A stretch of 48,368 nt of DNA from Bradyrhizobiaceae bacterium (GTDB taxonomy: Bacteria; Bacteroidota; Ignavibacteria; Kapaibacteriales; Kapaibacteriaceae): positions 1 to 48,368 of the forward strand of contig JAGFIZ010000020.1 of the NCBI GenBank assembly GCA_024103135.1, given 5' to 3'. Below are positions 1 through 9,422 of the stretch, one piece after another. Position numbers and translations under genes: made by a program. The notes below the pieces were generated by a model, which worked only from the letters and a program-made list of their open reading frames with translations, was not told where the DNA came from and did no database searches. The stretch's first letter is position 1. Each line of letters begins with the position of its first letter.

Positions 1-1448
1 CAGGTCAGATCGCTCAACTTCATTCGCGTCAGGGTATGCGCGAGCGAGTTACAACCTGGCAGAACATCGCCAATGGTACCTTGCCTATCGTCATCGGAGC
101 CCGCAGCAGCGTATTCGCACCATTACCTAATCTTGGCCTTGTCGTAGTCGACGAGGAGCACGAGTCATCGTACAAACAGGAAGATCCAGCGCCACGGTAC
201 AATGGACGGGATGTAGCCATCATGCGGGCGACCTACGAACAATGCCCCGTGGTGCTTGGCAGCGCTACGCCATCACTAGAAAGCTTGTACAATGTCGAGC
301 TAAAACGCTATCAACACCTTACCCTGTCGACGCGTACCGATGGCGCCGTCAAGCCATCAATTCAGATCGTGTCCATGCAGGACGAGCGAGCTCAATCGCA
401 ACAACGACTCACTATCGGTCTAACGCTTGCTCTGGCAATTCGCGAGACAGTGGAACGGGGCGATGGCGTGATTCTGTTCTTGAACAGACGCGGTTTTGCA
501 TCCCAATATGCTTGTGCTGACTGCTCACATGTACTGTCGTGTCCGAATTGCGATGTGTACCTGACCTGGCATAAGCGACAGAACATCCTGCGCTGTCATT
601 ACTGCGGTCACTCAGAGTTAGCCCCTTCTGTCTGCGTTGAATGCGGTGGCGTGGAAATGTATGACACCGGGATCGGCACGCAACGAGTCGAGGAAGATTT
701 GCTAGCGGTGCTTTCGCCCGACATTCCACGAACGCCAAAAGGGATGCAGATGGTCGTAGCTCGGATGGACTCCGATACGATGAAGAGCAAGAATGCACAC
801 CGGGCACTCCTCGAACGATTTGCCAACGGCACTGTCGACGTTGTCATTGGAACTCAGATGGTGGCCAAGGGGCTGGACATCCCAAGAGTTACACTCGTTG
901 GGGTTGTGTTGGCCGACCAGACCTTGAATCAAAACGACTTTCGAGCAGCGGAGCGAACCGTTCAACTCTTGACGCAGGTTGCTGGGCGAAGCGGCCGGAC
1001 GGCTGAGCGTCCTGGTCGGGTCATCATTCAAACGTTTGCCCCCACTCACCCTGCCATTCGTGCTGTGGCAGAAGAGAGTCTAACTGCATGGCAACATGCC
1101 GAACTTGAGCATCGGCGTGACACGCACTTTCCTCCCACTCACCGATGCATCGTGATCGAGGTGAGCGGTCAGCAAGAAACTGACGTTGAGCATGTCGCGC
1201 AAGTCCTTGACAAACTTATACCTAGCGAACTGCCGTTCATCCAGCGAAATCCCCCGATTGCGCCGTCAATTGCCTGGATTCGAAACCGGCATCGTCGGAT
1301 CATCGTTATCAGGAACTCCAAGCAACTCGACCCAGGAGGAGGCAAGGTCCGAGCGGTTCTCGACGCTGCCCTCAGGAGCTATTACGAGCAGTATGCCCGT
1401 TCCTCTGTTCGGGTAACGGTCGACGTTGACTCACTTGGGATGGTCTAA
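1..1448 (+). CDS. priA: Primosomal protein N' (PriA helicase), 5'-truncated by window edge
   Basis: This is the C-terminal part of the PriA replication-restart helicase, a 3'-5' DNA translocase that reloads the replisome at stalled forks. The reading frame is open from base 3, upstream of an internal ATG at 36, so the true start lies outside the window. The Walker B box DEEH is at about 150-161. A cluster of eight cysteines in C-x2-C pairs (about 516-650) is the PriA zinc-binding insertion. The segments GTQMVAKGLDIP and QVAGRSGR are helicase motifs V and VI. It ends in TAA at 1446-1448. Identification rests on these motifs and their order and is secure; only the N-terminal DNA-binding region and Walker A are missing because of the window edge. 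Confidence 0.95.
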   Translation, partial: GQIAQLHSRQGMRERVTTWQNIANGTLPIVIGARSSVFAPLPNLGLVVVDEEHESSYKQEDPAPRYNGRDVAIMRATYEQCPVVLGSATPSLESLYNVELKRYQHLTLSTRTDGAVKPSIQIVSMQDERAQSQQRLTIGLTLALAIRETVERGDGVILFLNRRGFASQYACADCSHVLSCPNCDVYLTWHKRQNILRCHYCGHSELAPSVCVECGGVEMYDTGIGTQRVEEDLLAVLSPDIPRTPKGMQMVVARMDSDTMKSKNAHRALLERFANGTVDVVIGTQMVAKGLDIPRVTLVGVVLADQTLNQNDFRAAERTVQLLTQVAGRSGRTAERPGRVIIQTFAPTHPAIRAVAEESLTAWQHAELEHRRDTHFPPTHRCIVIEVSGQQETDVEHVAQVLDKLIPSELPFIQRNPPIAPSIAWIRNRHRRIIVIRNSKQLDPGGGKVRAVLDAALRSYYEQYARSSVRVTVDVDSLGMV

Positions 1449-1506
1449 CGGTATATGCAGTTGTAATATCAAGTGGATATCAACGCTTGTCTGCCAAAAA
1501 ATCAGC

Positions 1507-1537
1507 TTGGAATTAAATAGAATTCTCGTATGTTCTG
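1507..1537 (+). promoter_or_regulatory. Possible promoter upstream of the secreted T9SS-type protein
   Basis: TTG at 1507-1509 lies 19 nt before TATGTTCT at 1529, resembling the -33/-7 layout of Bacteroidota promoters (TTG, then TAnnTTTG) with two mismatches in the -7 box. It sits in the 130-nt gap after priA, which otherwise shows no structure. Weak call. Confidence 0.25.
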
Positions 1538-1577
1538 AATTCAATTGCTTCGTTTTCCACATACTCTGGTATTCTTA

Positions 1578-2246
1578 GTGTCAAGTAGAATTGTTTCTGC
1601 AGCGATGATCGCTGTATTAGCAACCGCCGCGTATGCAGGTGGTACCAAGCAACCGCTTCCGTTACACGTAACAGACCCTACCTCTCGAGTACAAAGCGAA
1701 GGTGTAATTCGTGACACCGACGGAGATGGCTGTTGGGACGAGGTGTCCGGAACATCGGCCAGTGGAGCAAGATTCTCCTATCGCGTTGTTGATGGCCTGT
1801 GTCATTCAACCCTACAGGCGTCACTTAAGGCAACCATCGTCTCCGGATCCTTGGAGGCCGATGAATATGCTATTACGATTACGGAGATAGGAACGGACAA
1901 GGTAGTTGGCGTTCTCATTAAGGACAGAGATACGCGCAACGTTGCCTTTATTCCAAGCAGCGTTACCCTAGCCCCCTCCAAGTCATTGACAACGGAGACA
2001 CCTGCAGCCATTGGTATTCAGATGTCGGTTGACGGTGATCAAGCACTCATAGCAGTCCCTAAGTCCACCGAAGCCTCCGTCAAACTTGTCCACGCCGACG
2101 GACAGGCCGTGCCGTTGTACGTAGGTGAACTGTCGAGAGGTATGACGACGATTACACTTCCTGCAGACGTTAACTCCGGAGAGTATGTACTGTCGGTTGT
2201 GACCGACCGTGAGTCGCAGAGTGTGGCCTTTACCTTGCAGCGCTGA
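1578..2246 (+). CDS. Secreted protein of unknown function with a C-terminal T9SS-like sorting domain
   Basis: I do not recognise the central region. The N-terminus is a signal peptide: a short start, a hydrophobic run (IVSAAMIAVLATAAYA) and a likely cleavage site after AYA. The last ~75 residues have the pattern of a T9SS type A sorting domain (alternating short beta strands, VKLVHADGQAVPLYVG, then GEYVLSVVTD and a terminal QR), so the protein is probably exported to the cell surface. A DTDGDGCWDEV segment near the N-terminus looks like a calcium-binding Asp-rich loop. The start is uncertain: GTG at 1578 gives the best signal peptide; TTG at 1545 and ATG at 1605 are alternatives in the same frame, and none has a clear ribosome binding site. 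It stands alone between priA and the sigma factor. Confidence 0.7.
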   Translation: MSSRIVSAAMIAVLATAAYAGGTKQPLPLHVTDPTSRVQSEGVIRDTDGDGCWDEVSGTSASGARFSYRVVDGLCHSTLQASLKATIVSGSLEADEYAITITEIGTDKVVGVLIKDRDTRNVAFIPSSVTLAPSKSLTTETPAAIGIQMSVDGDQALIAVPKSTEASVKLVHADGQAVPLYVGELSRGMTTITLPADVNSGEYVLSVVTDRESQSVAFTLQR

Positions 2247-2315
2247 CGTGCCAATAAATTGCATCCGTTATCGTGCGACCTTTCTGTGGCAAATCACACC
2301 TACTAGGCGTACGTA

Positions 2316-2909
2316 ATGCACACCACTGACCATGAGCAACATAGCGAGCGATTCCTGAAGCTATACATGCCGCTCCAGGACTCTTTGTGGCGCTTTGTTC
2401 GCAGTTTGGTCCGGTCAGAAGCTCAAGCAGAAGATGTTGTTTCGGAAACAGTCTTACAGGCCTTTGAAGGATTCTCGCGCATTCGAGACGAACAAGCATT
2501 CCTGTCATATCTGTTCACGATTGCATCACGAATCGTTCAAAAGCAACGTTGGCGTAGTCGTTGGTTCGATGAATTCGACGAGGACCAGGTAGCCATGATG
2601 CATTCCTCCGAGACGCAACCGGATGTACGGGCTGATGTGGTGTTGTTACGTGAAGCTCTAACTCAACTTCCGGAAGCAACGCGTCAGGCAGTGGTACTCT
2701 TTGAGATCAACGGATTTTCCCTCGAAGAGATTCGTCAAATCCAGGGTGGAAGCTTGTCAGGCGTTAAGAGCAGGGTTGTTAGGGGGCGACGGATGCTGTC
2801 CGTCCTCCTTGGATGTGAAACAGAGCACAAACAAGCCGTTCATTCAATGTCTAGTCGAAGCACCGACATACCAACAGTTCCTGAGCCATCCGTCGTCACA
2901 TCCATTTAA
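2316..2909 (+). CDS. ECF-type RNA polymerase sigma factor
   Basis: A 197-residue sigma-70 family protein with only regions 2 and 4, the architecture of extracytoplasmic-function sigma factors. Region 2 covers about residues 12-80 (AEDVVSETVLQAFEGF, then the aromatic helix up to RSRWF). Region 4 covers about 110-160 and contains a helix-turn-helix (LPEATRQAVVLFEINGFSLE). About 30 residues after region 4 are low-complexity and Ser/Thr/Pro-rich. The next gene begins 2 nt after the TAA stop and encodes a single-pass membrane protein, the usual position of an anti-sigma factor. A TAAATTG element at 2255-2261 with TTG at 2235 could be its own promoter. Sure of the family; the signal and regulon are unknown. 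Confidence 0.9.
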   Translation: MHTTDHEQHSERFLKLYMPLQDSLWRFVRSLVRSEAQAEDVVSETVLQAFEGFSRIRDEQAFLSYLFTIASRIVQKQRWRSRWFDEFDEDQVAMMHSSETQPDVRADVVLLREALTQLPEATRQAVVLFEINGFSLEEIRQIQGGSLSGVKSRVVRGRRMLSVLLGCETEHKQAVHSMSSRSTDIPTVPEPSVVTSI

Positions 2910-2911
2910 CC

Positions 2912-4501
2912 ATGGTTCAACCACCACGCATAGACGAGTTCTTTGCTGCTGCACGCAATGAGCAGCATCCGTCGCCTATTCGAAACGCCGAAGACCTTCG
3001 GGCCCTTTCACAACGACGCAAGGTATCTACCTGGCGGGTGTTTCCATTTGCAATGCTTGGTATCGTTCTCGTTGGTGCTGTGGCGAGCTGGTTAGTCTTG
3101 GGTAACTCCCCTACTGTATCAAACCCAACTAGTTCACAGGGCATGACTGTTGCCGTGGGTAGTCATTCCATACAGGTTGGCTCATCAACTCTCCCACCGG
3201 CACAGCTTGCTCTCGCTGATACCGTTGAATCGGCAGATCATGTTACCCTACGTGCGACTTATAGGCGTAATCTGGGTTCACAGGAGCTTGCATTGACAGA
3301 GCACCCCGTCACCATGCACACCCTTGCGAGTGTTGCTAGCATGTTGCCTGACAAGCGTATGCTCATGGATAACGACGAGATTCATGTTGCTGCTCTCGTT
3401 GCCAACGATGCCTTCTACCGCTCATTGCGTATTGAACCAGCAGCGCTTACGGAGATCTGCAGGAATCTTGCCGGAGCTGACTCCGTGACGAACTGTTCAA
3501 TGGGTAGCTATGACCAGCAGACAAAGGTCTGCGTGTATAAGAACGGTGCAACCGATGAAGTGGTCTTCATGGACGGACCCGGACCAATGCCCGTAATGTT
3601 TACCTCGGCCAATGGACGTGGACGCGTGGTTACATCTCGATACTCTTCAAACGTCGATCCAAACAGACTGGTACCCGTTGCAGCCCATGGTTGTGGCGAC
3701 AATGTGCTGATGTGGTTTGCCCCGACTGAGGAGTTTGTCTACTCGCTACCTGATTCGTTGAGCAAAGACTTGAATCACGTGCTTGAGTTCGAGATGCAGA
3801 TGCGAGCCGATGGCAAGAACCTTCGGATTAAGAGCAGAATCAATCATGCAGACAGCTTGAGTTCAATTGATGAAGTGTTCTGTCTTGATTCGTTACTAGG
3901 TACAAAATCCAAGATGATGGATTCGGTACGGAAGCATTTTGATGCCAAGATACGCGAGCTGTCAAGCCATGGACAAGTAGACTCACTATTCAACAAGTTT
4001 CGCTCGCTCGTTCCGGATTCACTGTTTCGCAATTTCATGTTGCTGTTAGATTCAGCCGATGTGAAAATCGAAATCAAGACCGACGAGCAATCAGTACGTC
4101 CACATCGGTTGCGTGACGAGCTATCAACTGACTTCGAACACTCCATCATGGTCATCAAGTGTGGCCGGATTGACCGTGGTGTAGGCGTTCCACCAGCCGC
4201 ATTACCGATTCAGGAAACCAGACTCTCGGAAGGCGCTGTCTCCAAAACATCCATCTACCCCAATCCTACGAGCGATGGTGGTGTTACGATCGCGTTTACA
4301 CTTCAGGAACCACGCTTGTTGTCGGTCCACCTGACCGATCTGGGCGGAGCTGAGATTCGGGAGCTTGCAACGAACGTATGGAAGAACACCGGCCCTGGGC
4401 AGATGGCCTTCGTCCTCTCTGACGTGCCCGCCGGAATGTACCTGGTTACCATCGTTACCGATAGAAATGAGCGCGTTGTTCAGCGACTGATCGTTCAATG
4501 A
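2912..4501 (+). CDS. Single-pass membrane protein with C-terminal T9SS sorting domain, next to the ECF sigma factor
   Basis: A 529-residue protein cotranscribed with the sigma factor (2-nt gap). Residues 1-42 are polar and look cytoplasmic; residues about 43-64 form one hydrophobic span; the long remainder (about 65-445) should be periplasmic and resembles no family I know. The last ~84 residues, from IYPNPTSDGG to the end, are a clear T9SS type A sorting domain. Position and topology (cytosolic tail, one span, periplasmic sensor) suggest an anti-sigma factor, but no canonical ZAS motif is visible in the short tail. A T9SS domain is normally found on proteins with a cleavable signal peptide, so its presence here is odd. 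The anti-sigma role is inference from context. Confidence 0.75.
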   Translation: MVQPPRIDEFFAAARNEQHPSPIRNAEDLRALSQRRKVSTWRVFPFAMLGIVLVGAVASWLVLGNSPTVSNPTSSQGMTVAVGSHSIQVGSSTLPPAQLALADTVESADHVTLRATYRRNLGSQELALTEHPVTMHTLASVASMLPDKRMLMDNDEIHVAALVANDAFYRSLRIEPAALTEICRNLAGADSVTNCSMGSYDQQTKVCVYKNGATDEVVFMDGPGPMPVMFTSANGRGRVVTSRYSSNVDPNRLVPVAAHGCGDNVLMWFAPTEEFVYSLPDSLSKDLNHVLEFEMQMRADGKNLRIKSRINHADSLSSIDEVFCLDSLLGTKSKMMDSVRKHFDAKIRELSSHGQVDSLFNKFRSLVPDSLFRNFMLLLDSADVKIEIKTDEQSVRPHRLRDELSTDFEHSIMVIKCGRIDRGVGVPPAALPIQETRLSEGAVSKTSIYPNPTSDGGVTIAFTLQEPRLLSVHLTDLGGAEIRELATNVWKNTGPGQMAFVLSDVPAGMYLVTIVTDRNERVVQRLIVQ

Positions 4502-4558
4502 CGGCGTCGCGTATCGGTACAAGCGTGGTATGAGTTACCGGGTCAGTGTACCTCTTGG

Positions 4559-5809
4559 TTATCGCAGTTTTAATGCCTCGGTCTGCGCTTCGTCGAGACT
4601 GGCCTGAGCACTGGCCTGCCCAAGTAATACCTTGACCAAGGCATTTTCCAGTAGAGCCTCGACATCAAGCCAATGTGGGTGGACAGGCGTCATGCGCGAA
4701 TGCTCAAGCTGTTTTGCAAATACCACCTTCATCGTATCGGCCATGAGCGAAGCATCGGCAGAGGTAGACTTATCTGCTGGAAAACCCGCCTCACTGATTT
4801 GCTGACAGAGTTTGAGTGCCTGAGCCCCGGACGTAAGAAACTCCACCAGTTCACGTGACCTCTGACTATTCTTGGTAGCGGCGCTCACAGCAAGGTATTC
4901 GCCACCGGCAAAGGAGATGCCAGTGCCCGCTGTCTGACCAGGCATGAGAACTGCCTCTACGTCCAATCCTTTTGCTGCACGAATCTTTGGTAACAGCCAT
5001 GATCCACTCATCCACAATGCAACCTTCCCCTGCAGGAAGGCAGCATCAAGTTGGCGTTGGGTTTCGATATACCCAGACCGGGCAAGGTCGGCATAAAGTT
5101 CGAATGCTTTGACGTTTGCCGGTAGGTTTAGGGCTAGCTGGCCTTTACTATCAAGTACGTCACCCCCCATCGACCACATGAAGGGCAGAATCTTCTTGTA
5201 GAGTCTGTGCGCATCAGCGCCGTTGGCACCAAATCCCTCGGCACCATGTTCCTTCACCAGTTCGGCTGCACGCTGCATGTCGGCAAACGTCTCGATTGCC
5301 CCCTTCCATCCAGCCTTGTTTAGCAAGTCTCGATTCAGGTATAACAGTCGTGCGTCTACAGTCCAGGGATAGGCATAGAGTCGACCCTTCCACATTGCCG
5401 GTACCAATGAGTATGATGGAAAACGATCCGTCACACCCTTGTCGGTTGGTAAAGCTAGAAGCACACCTGCACTTGAGAACTGTGCAATCCAATCGCTGCC
5501 CAGCTCGATGACGTCTGGCGGAGAGCCAGAGTTGAAGGCAGCAAGCAGCTTGGTCTTTCCATCATTCCAGCTGAGCTCGGTCAGCTCGACGATGGTGTTG
5601 TGTTTGCGCTGATACTCGGCCACCAATTCCCGGATTGCCGTACGCTGGTTTGGCTCGCTCCAGAAATGCCAGAACCGTATTGTCTGGGCATCGGGCAAAT
5701 GCTCGTTGTTGGATGAGCACGAGCCGAGGATAATGCCAATGGTTCCAATGGCAATCGCTGAAACAACGTGCCGGAATGCTTGAGTCTGCAGTAAAGATTT
5801 TGTCCACAT
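4559..5809 (-). CDS. Sugar-type ABC transporter substrate-binding lipoprotein (family 1 extracellular solute-binding)
   Basis: A 416-residue periplasmic binding protein of the maltose/multiple-sugar family. The N-terminus has a signal peptide ending in the lipobox LGSC, so it should be a lipoprotein. The mature start (RFWHFWSEPNQRTAIRELVA) and the following SGSPPDVIELGSDWIAQF segment are typical of family 1 solute-binding proteins. Later segments (FLQGKVALWMSGSWLLP, FAGGEYLAVS) match the hinge and binding-site regions. No permease or ATPase gene lies nearby, so its transporter partners must be elsewhere. It is convergent with the upstream plus-strand gene and divergent from pyrG. A -7-like box lies 4 nt before the ATG. 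Substrate is unknown. Confidence 0.88.
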   Translation of the reverse strand: MWTKSLLQTQAFRHVVSAIAIGTIGIILGSCSSNNEHLPDAQTIRFWHFWSEPNQRTAIRELVAEYQRKHNTIVELTELSWNDGKTKLLAAFNSGSPPDVIELGSDWIAQFSSAGVLLALPTDKGVTDRFPSYSLVPAMWKGRLYAYPWTVDARLLYLNRDLLNKAGWKGAIETFADMQRAAELVKEHGAEGFGANGADAHRLYKKILPFMWSMGGDVLDSKGQLALNLPANVKAFELYADLARSGYIETQRQLDAAFLQGKVALWMSGSWLLPKIRAAKGLDVEAVLMPGQTAGTGISFAGGEYLAVSAATKNSQRSRELVEFLTSGAQALKLCQQISEAGFPADKSTSADASLMADTMKVVFAKQLEHSRMTPVHPHWLDVEALLENALVKVLLGQASAQASLDEAQTEALKLR

Positions 5810-5813
5810 TCCA

Positions 5814-5821
5814 CGAACTTA
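5814..5821 (-). promoter_or_regulatory. -7-like element TAAGTTCG directly before the binding-protein start codon
   Basis: On the minus strand TAAGTTCG is followed by four bases (TGGA) and the ATG at 5809. It matches TAnnTTTG except for one C. Such a close box implies transcription starting at or beside the start codon (leaderless mRNA). Confidence 0.35.
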
Positions 5822-5832
5822 CGAGGTAAGAA

Positions 5833-5863
5833 TTGGTCGTTCACAACTTTACCCGTACTTTCG
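5833..5863 (+). promoter_or_regulatory. Candidate pyrG promoter
   Basis: TTG at 5833-5835 and TACTTTCG at 5856-5863 are separated by 20 nt, matching the Bacteroidota -33/-7 arrangement with one mismatch in the -7 box. It lies in the 87-nt divergent region and would give a 5' leader of about 27 nt for pyrG. Confidence 0.4.
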
Positions 5864-5875
5864 ATCCCGTCCTGA

Positions 5876-7492
<1,617 letters not shown>

Positions 7493-7495
7493 ACC

Positions 7496-8662
7496 ATGCG
7501 ATTACAAGTGCTGTTAGTTGAGCCCGACTCAGTTGACCGGCTCTACCCCTTTAGTGCAACACACTGTACTTGGGAGTTGCGATGCGGGCTGTACACAATC
7601 CTTGAGCGTTGGCAGCATACCCTCCCTAGTGCTTCGGTAACGGTTACCAGTCACCGTGACCTTCACGTTCGCTCATTTGTGGAGCGTTGTCAGGGGACGC
7701 CCTTTCAGTCATTGCCAACACTAACAGTGAACGCGGCAGCGCTCCTTAGTCCATCGGTCATGAGGAAGATGGAAGAGGTGTGCATGAAGAGCACCTCTCC
7801 GATTGTCTTTGTTAGCGGACAGGAAACCATTGGAGCCTTTACTCCTGAGCCCCCTACCTCACCGACTAGTATAAGCGCTGCTCTAGATGCAGCACAAGGC
7901 GCCGATGTTCAACAGATTGACGTCGAAGGCAAGACGATTTCACGCTTGTGGCAACTACTTGATTGTATCAAGGATGGTGTTCGGTGGGATTCCGAGTTGG
8001 TTACCCAGCGTCGTGATCCAAATGCATCAATCCATCCGACCTGTGTGATCGACGAAGAGCATGGACCAGTCATCATTGGTACAAACTCGACTATCCATGC
8101 CTTTACGGTGTTAACCGGACCACTGGTTGTTGCAGACAACTGTGTTGTGAAATCACATTCAAACATCGGTCATTCTGTTGTTGGTCCGTTTTGTAAGGTC
8201 AGCGGCGAGATTAGTGATTCAATTTTCCATGCCAATGCCAACAAACAACATGACGGATTTGTTGGGCATAGCTGGATTGGTGAATGGTGCAACCTTGGAG
8301 CTGGAACAATTACGAGTAACCTTAGGATAACCTATGGCGAGGTAAGCGTGCCAATGCCGTGGGGCAAGGATAACTCTGGCCGTCAGTTCCTGGGCATGTT
8401 GGCAGCAGATCATGTGCGCACTGGTATTGGAACCAGAATCCCTACCGGAGCGGTGATTGGACCCATGTCGGCTGTGGTACCCGATGGTTTCTCACCTGTG
8501 CAAGTGTCCCCATTTTCCTGGGTACAAGGTAGTCAGGTTTCAGAATACCAACCCGACAAGGCGCTAAGTACGAGCAAGAAAGCCATGGAACGTCGGCAGG
8601 CCGTGTTAGGACCGTATACTGAAGCCATTCTTCGTGAGATACACAGGCAGACCTATGGATAG
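7496..8662 (+). CDS. GlmU-family sugar-1-phosphate nucleotidyltransferase-like protein
   Basis: A 388-residue protein with two parts. Residues about 1-150 match the variant GlmU-like N-terminal domain common in Bacteroidota (start LVEPDSVDRLYPFSATH, then WELRCGLYTILERW). Residues about 180-340 form a left-handed beta-helix of hexapeptide repeats (VIIGTNSTIHAFTVLTGPLV, then HSWIGEWCNLGAGTITSNL), the acyltransferase/trimerisation module. It probably makes an activated amino sugar or related precursor for envelope polysaccharides; the exact substrate cannot be told. It follows pyrG by 3 nt and overlaps the next gene by 8 nt, so the three are likely one unit. A second AGGGGGCT octamer, inverted, lies inside it at 7848-7855. 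Confidence 0.88.
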   Translation: MRLQVLLVEPDSVDRLYPFSATHCTWELRCGLYTILERWQHTLPSASVTVTSHRDLHVRSFVERCQGTPFQSLPTLTVNAAALLSPSVMRKMEEVCMKSTSPIVFVSGQETIGAFTPEPPTSPTSISAALDAAQGADVQQIDVEGKTISRLWQLLDCIKDGVRWDSELVTQRRDPNASIHPTCVIDEEHGPVIIGTNSTIHAFTVLTGPLVVADNCVVKSHSNIGHSVVGPFCKVSGEISDSIFHANANKQHDGFVGHSWIGEWCNLGAGTITSNLRITYGEVSVPMPWGKDNSGRQFLGMLAADHVRTGIGTRIPTGAVIGPMSAVVPDGFSPVQVSPFSWVQGSQVSEYQPDKALSTSKKAMERRQAVLGPYTEAILREIHRQTYG

Positions 8663-9344
8663 GCCGCTTCACGTTTGGGTGGTTGGTGCAAGTAAAGGGA
8701 TCGGAGCAGCCATTGCTACGGTCTTAACAGGTCAACATCACGTTACCGTCTCGTCCAGGTCATTGCCAAAGGAATCCATACAAGACGTGAATGTTGTACT
8801 GTGTGACGTCACAAATGAATCAAGCATTAAGAAAGCCCACAGCGAAGCCGTAGCTCAATACGGCATGGTAGACGTCTTGGTCTACTGTGCTGGTCTTGGC
8901 GTGTTCAGGCCAGTAACAGAAATGGAGGTTGCCGAAGTGGATGCAATGCTCGCTACGAACCTACGAGGCATGATGCTGACGTCGGCAACAGTGCTTACTG
9001 GGATGGTTGATCAGTCTCGAGGAATGGTCATCGACATTAACAGCATCGCCACGTTGAAGGCCTTCCCCAACAATGCAGTCTATGCTGCCACGAAGTCTGG
9101 TTCAAGGGCGTTCATGCAGTCGTTACGTGAGGAAGTTCGAGCAAGTGGAGTCAAGATCGTAGAACTCCTCGTCGGTGCCACGGCAACCGATATCTGGCAG
9201 CCAGAGATGCTGACGCAGTACCAGCATCGGATGATGGTTCCCGACGATGTTGCGTCGGTCGTAGCGATGGTCGTAGAGCAATTCGGCCGACATCGCATGC
9301 ACATCGAAGAGATCGTCGTCAGACCTCAACTTGGCGACCTGTAA
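8655..9344 (+). CDS. Short-chain dehydrogenase/reductase (SDR)
   Basis: A 229-residue classical SDR that should use NAD(P)H to reduce or oxidise an unknown small substrate. The Rossmann glycine motif GASKGIG is near the N-terminus; the catalytic Ser is in DINSIATLK and the Tyr/Lys pair in VYAATKSG. The usual NNAG motif reads YCAG, losing the structural Asn. The ATG at 8655 overlaps the stop of the preceding gene (ATGGATAG) and gives the normal short lead before the Rossmann motif; an earlier in-frame ATG at 8634 would add seven residues and a longer overlap. It seems to end the pyrG unit. Confidence 0.9.
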   Translation: MDRPLHVWVVGASKGIGAAIATVLTGQHHVTVSSRSLPKESIQDVNVVLCDVTNESSIKKAHSEAVAQYGMVDVLVYCAGLGVFRPVTEMEVAEVDAMLATNLRGMMLTSATVLTGMVDQSRGMVIDINSIATLKAFPNNAVYAATKSGSRAFMQSLREEVRASGVKIVELLVGATATDIWQPEMLTQYQHRMMVPDDVASVVAMVVEQFGRHRMHIEEIVVRPQLGDL

Positions 9345-9422
9345 CAAACTGCCAAAAGGACAGTCCTGATCCTCCGTAAATTGCGTGGATTTTGTTACAT
9401 CCTTATGGAAAAGGACACCTTG

